A model generated the notes under the pieces. The model did not search any database. It saw only the letters and a program-made list of their open reading frames with translations, and was not told where the DNA came from. Below, one piece after another: positions 25,726-34,232 of a DNA stretch of 64,000 nucleotides; within the stretch, counting starts at the first letter, position 1, and every line of letters starts with the position of its first letter. The position numbers were made by a program, and so were the translations under genes. Origin of the DNA: Bacteroidales bacterium. Its GTDB lineage: Bacteria; Bacteroidota; Bacteroidia; Bacteroidales; P3. Location of the stretch: positions 1 to 64,000 of the forward strand of contig JAGCZH010000017.1 of the NCBI GenBank assembly GCA_017960475.1. Direction: 5' to 3'.

Positions 25726-26427
25726 ATGGGCTTGTTTAACTATCTGCTACGAGGTGGGAGTGACAGTGTGACGAAAGAGGAGCCTGAAAACAATGAATTC
25801 TTACTACCAACAGATATTGATGAGGAAACATTTATGAGCGATATAGACGATTACAGAGACAGAAAATTTAAGGGACGTGATGCGCGTCTATTGAAAGAGT
25901 GGGACTCAATTGACAGTAAATATAATGGGCGTGGTGATGTTTTCTATCTTGTTAGAAAACGCAATGCCGCTGGATTACCTGTTGTCTATGAGGTCGTGTA
26001 TAAAATACACTCGTTCTGTGGTGTCGAAGAGGCCGATGGCGATGGTCTTCGTCACCCAAAGTTTGCTGACCGGTTTGTGATGCGTATCAACATACCTAAC
26101 AATTATCCCAGTGTTGATGCAAAATTAGAGTTCAAATTTGCTGTCAAGAATGTACTAGGACAAGAAATTCCACATCCGTGGCATCCTAATATCCGATATT
26201 ATGGAGATTTCGCGGGTCGTGTGTGCCTAAACGTTGACGCTTGTGGTGCCTATACAGACTTGTCTTGGTATATAGACCGAGTTGCGCACTATTTACGGTA
26301 TGATAACTATCATGCAAAGATTGGTGTTCCTCCATTCCCCGAGGACGATGCGGTGGCGGAATGGATTACTAATGAGGGCGAGCCGCAAGGATGGGTTGAG
26401 GAATTGCAAAATTATCATAATACGTAA
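25726..26427 (+). CDS. E2-like ubiquitin-conjugating enzyme (UBC fold)
   Basis: A 233-residue protein. After an acidic N-terminal extension (residues 1-60), the UBC core shows, in order, the Ile-Pro-Asn-Asn-Tyr-Pro strand and turn (122-128), Phe-Lys-Phe-Ala-Val, the diagnostic His-Pro-Asn motif at 153-155, and the catalytic Cys167 in Val-Cys-Leu-Asn-Val. The spacing between HPN and Cys is close to that of eukaryotic E2 enzymes. A Trp at 181 and a C-terminal helix follow. It would accept the modifier from the E1 at 34233 and pass it on. Cytoplasmic; no membrane segment. Confidence 0.88.
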   Translation: MGLFNYLLRGGSDSVTKEEPENNEFLLPTDIDEETFMSDIDDYRDRKFKGRDARLLKEWDSIDSKYNGRGDVFYLVRKRNAAGLPVVYEVVYKIHSFCGVEEADGDGLRHPKFADRFVMRINIPNNYPSVDAKLEFKFAVKNVLGQEIPHPWHPNIRYYGDFAGRVCLNVDACGAYTDLSWYIDRVAHYLRYDNYHAKIGVPPFPEDDAVAEWITNEGEPQGWVEELQNYHNT

Positions 26428-26592
26428 TAATCAACCTACAACAACAGACTAGTCAAATGCAATTAGTCAGAGTATTATAACATTAAATATATAAACGACA
26501 AATATGCTGTTACAATATGCATGGCAATAATTTTGATTACTGATTCTGAGATATTTGAAAAATGAATTTTTAAAAACTATATTACTAAGACA

Positions 26593-27777
26593 ATGAGAAA
26601 AAAAATATTCTTTTTTATTATATCATTGATTCTCCTTTATTCTGAAGGAGTTGAGGCTCAGATGAGACAGAAACTTGAGTTTGAACCCGGTCACACAGCT
26701 CTAAAGAGTGATATACAATTACGGTCATCGTATATGGATGGAGAGTATATCAATACCGAAGTGTCATTATTTTATGAAATGTCGTCTCGTGAACTGATAT
26801 TGAGTATAACCCCCAAGTGGGGATCATACGATAGGGTGTTTATGCCCATGAAAGTTTATGGGGAAAATGAGTTGAAGTCAGGTGTTCGTCGCGATCTTAA
26901 TGGCAAGCCAAGTATGACAAGTCAATTTAAGAGAGGATTATATTTCGGTATAGGACCTAGTGTCAGGTATGATGGAGCAACAGCTACAGATGTAATAGCT
27001 GTAGGCATGAAAAACGAGATGTTCTCTGTGGGTCAATCGTTAATGCTGCATTTAAGGGTAGATGACCCAGAAAAGGCAGTGTTAATAAAACTGTCAGGAA
27101 TATCAGCAGTGCAGTTACAAGAGACTGCAAGCGGGAAAATTAAATACAGATTCCTTTACATCTGTGACGAGATGCAGTTGGAAGTGAAAGTGCCGGTAGA
27201 CCCATGTAAGTCTGATGAGGTGAGTAGAATAGCGTCAGAAGCCAATCGTCTTTATAACGAGGTCTTGGATACTCATCGAAGGTATGCTAAAGCAGCAGGG
27301 TTGAAAAGTTATGATGAATGTATCAGCTGCAAGGAAAAATTTGAAAAGGGTTTCCGTGAGCAATTGTCGGAATTGAAACGCCAATACAATAGATTGAATG
27401 CTAGTTGTCCAAGAGTTGATAAAATATTGGATGAGATAGATGTTGTGTTTCATGATGCATCCACCCTAGACTGTCAGAAGAGAAAGTCAACTCCTCCTAT
27501 AAACACAGATAGGCCTGGTGGAGTGGCACCCACCCCCAATATACCTAATCTATCTATAACTTTGGCTAATGATGTTAAAAAACTAGAAGGTCTCGTCAAT
27601 AAAGTTATAGGGAATAGAAACGATGCCAATTTACGGAAGTCGTGTAATGAACTTATTTTGGAGTTTGAGGAGCGTGTGCATCAAATGGATGAGAAGAGCA
27701 AAAATAGACCTGATATAAGGAAAACACTCAATTCTTTTGATAACATAAAGAAACTATTTTTGGAAGTTACAAAATAA
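26593..27777 (+). CDS. Periplasmic protein of the ubiquitin/T6SS cluster, unknown
   Basis: A 394-residue protein with a signal peptide (residues 1-22, cut near Val-Glu-Ala-Gln). Residues 30-195 are beta-rich; residues 205-300 are helical with four Cys and many charged residues; a Pro/Asn-rich link at about 302-318 leads to a final helical section. No family recognised. It sits 165 bases after E2 and 7 bases before the next gene. In a standard subtype-iii cluster a periplasmic component of the envelope complex would be expected in this place, which is the likely role. Confidence 0.65.
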   Translation: MRKKIFFFIISLILLYSEGVEAQMRQKLEFEPGHTALKSDIQLRSSYMDGEYINTEVSLFYEMSSRELILSITPKWGSYDRVFMPMKVYGENELKSGVRRDLNGKPSMTSQFKRGLYFGIGPSVRYDGATATDVIAVGMKNEMFSVGQSLMLHLRVDDPEKAVLIKLSGISAVQLQETASGKIKYRFLYICDEMQLEVKVPVDPCKSDEVSRIASEANRLYNEVLDTHRRYAKAAGLKSYDECISCKEKFEKGFREQLSELKRQYNRLNASCPRVDKILDEIDVVFHDASTLDCQKRKSTPPINTDRPGGVAPTPNIPNLSITLANDVKKLEGLVNKVIGNRNDANLRKSCNELILEFEERVHQMDEKSKNRPDIRKTLNSFDNIKKLFLEVTK

Positions 27778-27784
27778 TGTAATT

Positions 27785-28495
27785 ATGAAAAAGCTGTATG
27801 CCGCTATAATACTGATAATGCTTATTGTGCCACTGCCAACAATGGCAGAGATTCCAGATTCCTTAGATGTAGTGAAGGTCAAACTAAGTGAACTACTGAA
27901 GGGTATTGAAATGTGTGAAAAGAGCATAGTCACCTCTGTTGACCTAGACTTTTACAATTCAAGGTTAGAGCAGTTGCGTGACAGCCGAAAGAGATTGCAG
28001 TCGACATATCCCCTAAGCGACTACGACGAGTTGTGGAATCTTGTTGCTCGGTTTGATAATTGCGACAGGCGTATATCAGAACGAGTGGCTGAATGGGAAC
28101 GAAAACGTCAGTGTATCATATTGATAGAAAAGATGAATGGATATTCTCATTCTATGGATTCGCTTTTAGAGGCAGGGAAAGAATACGCTTCACGGAAGTC
28201 GGCAGATTCGGTGATAAGTATCAAACGTCGTGCTGATGATTTGTGGAGCAATTTAGTTAGTCTGCGAGCATCGGCGGAGAAAGAGTTTGAGGGAGATACA
28301 TTGAAGGCATTATATAAGCATGTGGAGGATGTCAGAGGGGAAATACAAGATTTGTCAGAAAAAGAGAAGATAAAGGTCCGAGATATCCTTTTAGTTGTTG
28401 CTGCAGTAGTGGCGGCCGTAGCTATGCTTCTGACTCTAGTGAGAAGTTTTTCCATTACAAAGAAATCAAAAGAGACGCCATCGATTGAAATATAG
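27785..28495 (+). CDS. Periplasmic helical protein with C-terminal membrane anchor
   Basis: A 236-residue protein with a signal peptide (about residues 1-21, ending Met-Ala-Glu), a long charged helical region with coiled-coil character (about 25-195), one membrane helix (about 199-220) and a short basic cytoplasmic tail. It starts 7 bases after the previous stop and ends 6 bases before the JAMM protein, so these are one operon. The topology suits a strut between the inner membrane and periplasmic T6SS parts, similar in plan to TssO/TssP, but no sequence family was recognised. Confidence 0.65.
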   Translation: MKKLYAAIILIMLIVPLPTMAEIPDSLDVVKVKLSELLKGIEMCEKSIVTSVDLDFYNSRLEQLRDSRKRLQSTYPLSDYDELWNLVARFDNCDRRISERVAEWERKRQCIILIEKMNGYSHSMDSLLEAGKEYASRKSADSVISIKRRADDLWSNLVSLRASAEKEFEGDTLKALYKHVEDVRGEIQDLSEKEKIKVRDILLVVAAVVAAVAMLLTLVRSFSITKKSKETPSIEI

Positions 28496-28501
28496 AGAAA
28501 T

Positions 28502-30256
28502 ATGAAACAATATAGAAAACTATTTATTGTGGTGTTAATGTTGCTGGTCACAACAACCACGTTGGCAAGTCCTAAAGGAGGAAACAAAATATTCTTTTCG
28601 TATAACGAAGCGAAATCAGAGCTGACCATGTGGACGTCAGACCTTTCTGGTAATTATGTCTTCTTTATGCCGAATCAGAGTGAATTTTGTACATGGTTAT
28701 TTAATGAGGGTAAAAAAGAAGGTTTTTTGACAGGAGATTATAGCTCGGGCGCATTTATTCCGAAATCATCTCCACAAACTTTCAAGAATGTAACCAAGTT
28801 TGACACTATAGAGTGTCTAAAAATGCGGGCTAATCTATATGGCGAAGAAGTTATAGAGAGCGAGCTGTTTACGTGTGTAATAGCAGAGTATATTTCAAAG
28901 ACAGATGTTGCGGATACTGCTAACGCTGAGACTATAGTGGTTTCACAGAACGATAAAGATTCTAACGTGATGTTAATCTCCTTAGTTGTTGTAGTTGCGG
29001 TACTGATAATTGTCGTTGTAGCGGCAATAATGATACGGTATAGAAAGAAAAAACAACAGGAGGAGTCTAAAAAGCCGCATATAAAGACCAATTCTCTCGA
29101 GGTCGTCGAAGTCGTTAAAAACGAGCAACTGAAGGGTTTGGATTTTATTAAAAAATCTCCTGATGAATATTATAGATTCAACTTGAATGAGGATTATACA
29201 GACTCTGCGGTTCATTATGTTTACATACACCATACTGTGGTAAAAAAGATGTACGATTTCTTCAAACGTTCACTTGAAAGTGGAGAAGTAACAAACGAAA
29301 CAGGTTGTTATTTTGTTGGCTGCTGGGAGTATGATTCTCCAGAACATACAACATATAATATCAGTATGGAGGATATCGTTGAGCCTGGTGATGACCTTGA
29401 GCCCGGTGAATTTTCATTCAACTTTGGTCTTAAGATTGGAGTGAAACTTAATGCCGCCATAGAAAAGCTATCGCATGATACAGGACGAGACTATGTGCAT
29501 ACTGTATGGATGCACTCTCACCCAGGCTTGGGTCTGTTCCTCTCTTCTCATGACTTGTTGGTGCAGCGTCAATTGGCGTATTCCGACGCAAAAAGTCGTT
29601 TGGTGGCATTCGTTGTTGATACTAATACACCGAACCTTGATTTAGCTGTGTTCAGCGCAAAGTCGGACGGATCTATGAACAACAAGGAAGAGTTAACTCG
29701 TTTATACTCACTTGAGGAACTCTATCTTTGGAGCCGTAAGGCACATGCTGCATCTGCAGGATCCCACGATGCGGTTGAAGAAACGGTTGCACCTCCACCT
29801 GTTGATTTGGAGAAATACCATGCATTGCAGGTAAATCATCAGGGTAATAGTCGTATACTAAATGTTTATCTGGGAAGCAGTGTTATCAATGCCATTGATG
29901 ATTTGCTATATGAAAATGAAGGGAAACACACTTTGGTTGGATATCTATTCGGCACTCAGGATTCTCGAGGGAATGTAGTTGTCAACGAATGCCAACCATG
30001 TAAGGATAACGAGCAACTCCCCGAGGATACTTTAGGTCTTTTTGTTGTTGATGATGATAAAAATTTCGACAACTTAAAAAAGAAGTATTTATCTCAAACC
30101 AAGGTCGCATGCGTGTTTATTGGTCGTGGTGAAGACGAATTGGCCATCTTTACCAGAACAGATGCAAATCAACCATTCCCATCGCTTTCAGATGCAGCAA
30201 CATGCTCGATGAAACCCATGAAAGAATGGCTACGCCGTAGAAGAGTATATAAATAG
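28502..30256 (+). CDS. Membrane-anchored JAB/JAMM isopeptidase with second MPN-like domain
   Basis: A 584-residue protein. Signal peptide 1-22, a periplasmic domain 25-150, a membrane helix 155-180, then a cytoplasmic JAB domain. The metal-binding motif is complete: Glu266, His338-x-His340, seven residues, Ser348, two residues, Asp351. JAMM enzymes cut ubiquitin-like precursors or conjugates. Residues about 435-584 look like a second, inactive MPN domain (Val-Gly-Tyr-Leu-Phe-Gly core without the His pair), recalling the MPN-plus/MPN-minus pairs of the proteasome lid. A membrane-bound JAMM with an external domain is unusual. It lies between periplasmic components and the VWA-RING protein. Confidence 0.88.
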   Translation: MKQYRKLFIVVLMLLVTTTTLASPKGGNKIFFSYNEAKSELTMWTSDLSGNYVFFMPNQSEFCTWLFNEGKKEGFLTGDYSSGAFIPKSSPQTFKNVTKFDTIECLKMRANLYGEEVIESELFTCVIAEYISKTDVADTANAETIVVSQNDKDSNVMLISLVVVVAVLIIVVVAAIMIRYRKKKQQEESKKPHIKTNSLEVVEVVKNEQLKGLDFIKKSPDEYYRFNLNEDYTDSAVHYVYIHHTVVKKMYDFFKRSLESGEVTNETGCYFVGCWEYDSPEHTTYNISMEDIVEPGDDLEPGEFSFNFGLKIGVKLNAAIEKLSHDTGRDYVHTVWMHSHPGLGLFLSSHDLLVQRQLAYSDAKSRLVAFVVDTNTPNLDLAVFSAKSDGSMNNKEELTRLYSLEELYLWSRKAHAASAGSHDAVEETVAPPPVDLEKYHALQVNHQGNSRILNVYLGSSVINAIDDLLYENEGKHTLVGYLFGTQDSRGNVVVNECQPCKDNEQLPEDTLGLFVVDDDKNFDNLKKKYLSQTKVACVFIGRGEDELAIFTRTDANQPFPSLSDAATCSMKPMKEWLRRRRVYK

Positions 30257-30322
30257 AGAATTACGATATAGAACCAAACGTTTTTCAATTCCGAATAGCT
30301 TAAAATAATAAAACAATACAAT

Positions 30323-32776
30323 ATGATAATTGATAACAACAGAAACCATCTAGGGGCAACAATAAAATTGTTTTTGCTCTTTGCTCTTTTGCCATTATCA
30401 ATATCGGCTCAGGTTGGCAAGGATGAGATAAAAATCAGCCGAATCAAGACATCGGAGCGGTGTGATACTTTGCGTGTGGATTTTAAACTACTGCGAGGTG
30501 GCAATAAGATATTCAGATCGGATATTCTGAAAAAAAAAGCAGCGGATATTTTCCATGTTAAGGAGGCGGGTGTAAGTGCCGATTATCTTCCTATAGTGGA
30601 TAGTTTGATTGATATCAGCAATCGCAAAAGTCGAATGGACAACTTGGATATTATGCTGATTATCGACCATAGTGAAACTGTAAGCGAAGAGCTGCTTGCA
30701 CGTCAACGCGATATAACAGAGCGTATCGTCAACGCATACGGTAAAGAGGCAAGAGTCTTTATCTCTGTTATGTATAATGAAAAAGTATCCAAGTCTATCA
30801 TTGTCGATTCTGCAGAGTTTACTAGCTATAAATATTATTTAGGTGGTAAAGAAGAAAAATTGGATCCTTATGGCAAACATGAGTTTGGATATGGAGGCGG
30901 CAAATTGCTTTTTAAATCTGTTTTGTCGAAACTTCAAGAGATGGCAGGTATGCAGCAAACATATTATCCGAATGTTGAGGAATCTTATACTTTCAAGAAC
31001 GACAATGGTCGAGAGAAGATTATTTTTGTTTTTACCGATGGAGTGGTAAAAGACCGTAATGACGAGTTCTATGGTGGATTTGAAGATTACTCCCGATGCT
31101 ACCTCGACTATATGGACTGGATGACAAACAGCAAAGCAGGCATCCCCGTTTATTGCATTTATGTTGGAGAGGATGAAGCCTTGAGTGAGGAAAACAACGA
31201 TCGTTTGAACGCTTTCAGTATGATAGGTAGTGGCTCATCAAAGAGTTTTTTCAAGAAGGCTTTTACTCCTGAGGCTTTGCAACAACTCACCATGGGTGTT
31301 ATTGACTCGGTGGCTCCTGATTACCAACTTGTGCTTGTTAATCCCGAAGGGAAACGTTACGACGGAACGGAAACAATGTTATATTTGGCATTGATCGATG
31401 GATCAGACACTACAGCAGCAGGTTCCCGAATATATATGGCAGGCAGCAAGGAGTCGCCCATTATAGTGCACTATCGCGACAGCGGAAGCTGGACTACATT
31501 GTTGATAGGTTTTCTTGTGGGTTTGGCTATTCTTATTGTCACTTATATCGTCATGCAACTATTGGTTCCCAAAATCAGATACATAACCTTCACAAAGAAA
31601 TATGTCGTTCCATTCTCCAAATCCAAATTTGGTGTTGTGGATTTGAACTGCTATTATTGTAAGGAGCCCATTGAAGAAGGAGAGCTTGTGGTCAAGAAAT
31701 GTGAGCACATAGTCCATAAGGATTGCTGGGATGAGAATGGAGGTCGTTGTCCTGAATATGGTCGTCACAAATGCAAGACTGGTATTCATTATTATAATAA
31801 AGAAAAACTCAGTGACCCCAAGAATGCCAGTCATCTATTACCTTGGATTCTCGCTGGATTTTTTTCAGGATTGTTGGCATGGGTACTCTTTTTCGTTATT
31901 AGCAAGGGAGGTTTCATGGAGGGCGTTATGACTTCATTGGTGCATGCTCTCAACCCATGGAGTGACATGGCCGACCAAAGTCAGAGAGAGTTGTTGTCTG
32001 CGGCAATGGCAACTAAAACTGCGGCATGGATGCAGAAAGGTCTTGCGTTGGGATTTTTCCTTGTTCTCTTTTTCAGTTATGTTATAGAGTTCCGAAAAAT
32101 CGATTCAAAAATTATTGGTTTCATATTCCTTCGTTCTCTTGTAGGAGCGGTTGCTGGCATGCTGGCGATGCTGATTGGTTCGATTGTCGTTATACTTACA
32201 GGCAAGGCTAGTACATCAGGTTTGGTGGATTGGATTCCATACCTACTTTTTGCCCTTGCTGAGGCTACGGTATTGTGGTTTAAAACCGAGATTAAGTTGA
32301 AGAGTGCACTTATAGGTGGGTGTATTTCTGTATTTTTCAGTTTTTTGGTGATTTATTTTGCTAGTGGTCAGTTTGCCCCAGTTATCGGATATAAGCTTTA
32401 TGCTGCTGGCTTCGGTGGCTCAATAGCGGTAGTCCACTATGCCTCTGAGAAATATTTTCTACGCATAGACGGGTGTGTTAAGGAACGTGATATCGCCATT
32501 TACAAGTGGATGAGTGTTACAGGAGGTTTCAACAAGGTGTCGATCGGAAAATCGTCAAGTTGTGTTCTTCAGATGAACTGGGATAAATCGGAACATATTA
32601 GTGACCGTGCCGTTGAACTTTACCTAGAGAAGTCGAGGCCCTTCATGAGAGTTCTTGATGACGGTGTAACACGTCAAGGACGAACCCTCCCGAAAGGTAC
32701 GGAGTTACCACTCTCTCATGGCAATGAATTCAACATTGGACAGACTCATTTTACTTATATCGAAAAAGATGTATGA
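30323..32776 (+). CDS. VWA / RING-H2-like / polytopic / FHA-like membrane protein
   Basis: An 817-residue protein. A signal-like helix (12-29) is followed by a periplasmic VWA domain (about 107-335; MIDAS-like Asp115-His-Ser117-Glu-Thr119, later Thr-Asp-Gly at 238-240) and a membrane helix (388-411). A cytoplasmic RING-H2-like finger has ligands Cys443, Cys446, Cys460, His462, His465, Cys468, Cys476 and Cys484. Six more helices lie at about 505-705. The C-terminal FHA-like domain (730-817) has Ser-Ile-Gly-Lys-Ser-Ser and a final Phe-Asn-Ile-Gly-Gln-Thr. Topology puts RING and FHA on the same, cytoplasmic side. It may combine roles of TssR and TssN with an E3-like finger. Confidence 0.82.
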   Translation: MIIDNNRNHLGATIKLFLLFALLPLSISAQVGKDEIKISRIKTSERCDTLRVDFKLLRGGNKIFRSDILKKKAADIFHVKEAGVSADYLPIVDSLIDISNRKSRMDNLDIMLIIDHSETVSEELLARQRDITERIVNAYGKEARVFISVMYNEKVSKSIIVDSAEFTSYKYYLGGKEEKLDPYGKHEFGYGGGKLLFKSVLSKLQEMAGMQQTYYPNVEESYTFKNDNGREKIIFVFTDGVVKDRNDEFYGGFEDYSRCYLDYMDWMTNSKAGIPVYCIYVGEDEALSEENNDRLNAFSMIGSGSSKSFFKKAFTPEALQQLTMGVIDSVAPDYQLVLVNPEGKRYDGTETMLYLALIDGSDTTAAGSRIYMAGSKESPIIVHYRDSGSWTTLLIGFLVGLAILIVTYIVMQLLVPKIRYITFTKKYVVPFSKSKFGVVDLNCYYCKEPIEEGELVVKKCEHIVHKDCWDENGGRCPEYGRHKCKTGIHYYNKEKLSDPKNASHLLPWILAGFFSGLLAWVLFFVISKGGFMEGVMTSLVHALNPWSDMADQSQRELLSAAMATKTAAWMQKGLALGFFLVLFFSYVIEFRKIDSKIIGFIFLRSLVGAVAGMLAMLIGSIVVILTGKASTSGLVDWIPYLLFALAEATVLWFKTEIKLKSALIGGCISVFFSFLVIYFASGQFAPVIGYKLYAAGFGGSIAVVHYASEKYFLRIDGCVKERDIAIYKWMSVTGGFNKVSIGKSSSCVLQMNWDKSEHISDRAVELYLEKSRPFMRVLDDGVTRQGRTLPKGTELPLSHGNEFNIGQTHFTYIEKDV

Positions 32777-32852
32777 TATTGAATCTCGAATGAAGTATTA
32801 TGAATTGTTAAAGCAATACAAAAACAGATAACAACGTAAAACAATATTACTG

Positions 32853-34157
32853 ATGAAAAAAATAGTTATAATATTATTCATCCTCTGTTTTAATACAGTA
32901 ATATGGTCGCAAACGCTCGACTTGAATGGAACTTATAAAGGCCAAACAGTCAAAGCAAAGGGACGTTATAGACCCAACGGAACTGCTGAGATTACATATT
33001 TCTACTACCAAGCATACGACAAATTAGAGCGTGAGGTAAAGACTCTTAAAAGTCAGAAAAAAACACTTGAAGATGAAAAAGAGGCCCTAGAAAGAAAAGT
33101 GAAAGGAGGTAATCCGTCTACCAAGGATAATGGTGGTGCGACAAAAAAAGATGTGGCCCGATTAAATAAAAGAATAGATTCCATTACTGGCATATTAAAC
33201 ACCCGTGTAGCAGAGCTGGAGCGAACAAAAACAGAGCTCGCCTCTTTGCAAAGCCAAATTCAAGATTCAGCAGCAGCCCATAGCAAAGCTTTGGGACGGT
33301 ATAAGATAGAACTTGAAAACAAAGTTAATGAGATGGCCAAAAAAGATGAGCGTATTGCTGAACTTGAACTTATAGTTACGGGCAAAGGCTTGAACAAGAG
33401 CACTATTGGATTAGAAATGTCATATGGCTCATCGTCCATCAAAAATGATCTGACAAAAATGGATTATTGGAAAAAAACGTTCTCGCCAGCGATACAGTTA
33501 ATGGTTGCATATACTCATTATTTCTCCGAATACTCTCCGCTGGCTATCAGAGTTGGTATTGGATATGGATCATATAATGGAAAAATTTCGTCGGACCTTA
33601 TCATGGATACCATCAAAGGCCTTATCGATGATGATGGTGACAATTATGATGCTCGCTATAGATATAGTGGCATAGAAGAATCATTAACATTGAAATATTT
33701 AGAAATCCCCATATTGCTTCATTTGGGTAATTCCTACAACACTAGTGGGGTTCAAGCATGGATAGATGCTGGCTTGAAGGCAGCTATTAATATAGGAAGC
33801 AGTTTCCAAGGCAAAGGATTGTACACATCCGAGGGCTATTACCCGGAGTGGAATCTTACCATGCGCGATATTTCCATGCTTGGTTTTGTCACAGATGCAG
33901 ATCTATATTCCAATGTCACTGAAGTTGAGCCGAACAGTTTTATACTTTGGGGAACGGTAGCTTTAGGAATGAACATTCCTCTAGGTAAAAGGTTGGCAAT
34001 GCTTGTCGGTGCCCAATGTGGTTATACACTAACACCTGTGGCCACAAACCAACCTATGTCAAGTCGTTATCTGCAAGGAAATGCCAATATTCTCTCGGGT
34101 GAATCAACACGAATTTTTAATTTAGGTGCAAAAATTGGACTAACCATAAATTTGTAA
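32853..34157 (+). CDS. Coiled-coil plus outer-membrane beta-barrel protein
   Basis: A 434-residue protein with a signal peptide (1-20), a short basic segment, a heptad-rich coiled coil (about 50-165, with a Gly/Asn break near 88-100), and a C-terminal domain (about 175-434) of amphipathic strands with Tyr-Gly-Ser-Ser, Arg-Val-Gly-Ile-Gly-Tyr-Gly-Ser and a final Ile-Gly-Leu-Thr-Ile-Asn-Leu strand, typical of PorT-like Bacteroidetes outer-membrane barrels. It could tie the T6SS envelope complex to the outer membrane, with the coiled coil spanning the periplasm. This role is inferred. Confidence 0.75.
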   Translation: MKKIVIILFILCFNTVIWSQTLDLNGTYKGQTVKAKGRYRPNGTAEITYFYYQAYDKLEREVKTLKSQKKTLEDEKEALERKVKGGNPSTKDNGGATKKDVARLNKRIDSITGILNTRVAELERTKTELASLQSQIQDSAAAHSKALGRYKIELENKVNEMAKKDERIAELELIVTGKGLNKSTIGLEMSYGSSSIKNDLTKMDYWKKTFSPAIQLMVAYTHYFSEYSPLAIRVGIGYGSYNGKISSDLIMDTIKGLIDDDGDNYDARYRYSGIEESLTLKYLEIPILLHLGNSYNTSGVQAWIDAGLKAAINIGSSFQGKGLYTSEGYYPEWNLTMRDISMLGFVTDADLYSNVTEVEPNSFILWGTVALGMNIPLGKRLAMLVGAQCGYTLTPVATNQPMSSRYLQGNANILSGESTRIFNLGAKIGLTINL

Positions 34158-34232
34158 AACGTAAGTTTCACAAACGTGTCAAGGCTCCTAAGGCCTTCTG
34201 TGTTTGTGATACAGAAAAACCAAAGTCACTAT

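Noticed and set aside
34176-34232. Longer E1 start at GTG 34176
   Set aside because: The extra 19 residues look random and basic, and the ATG at 34233 gives a start close to the conserved domain.
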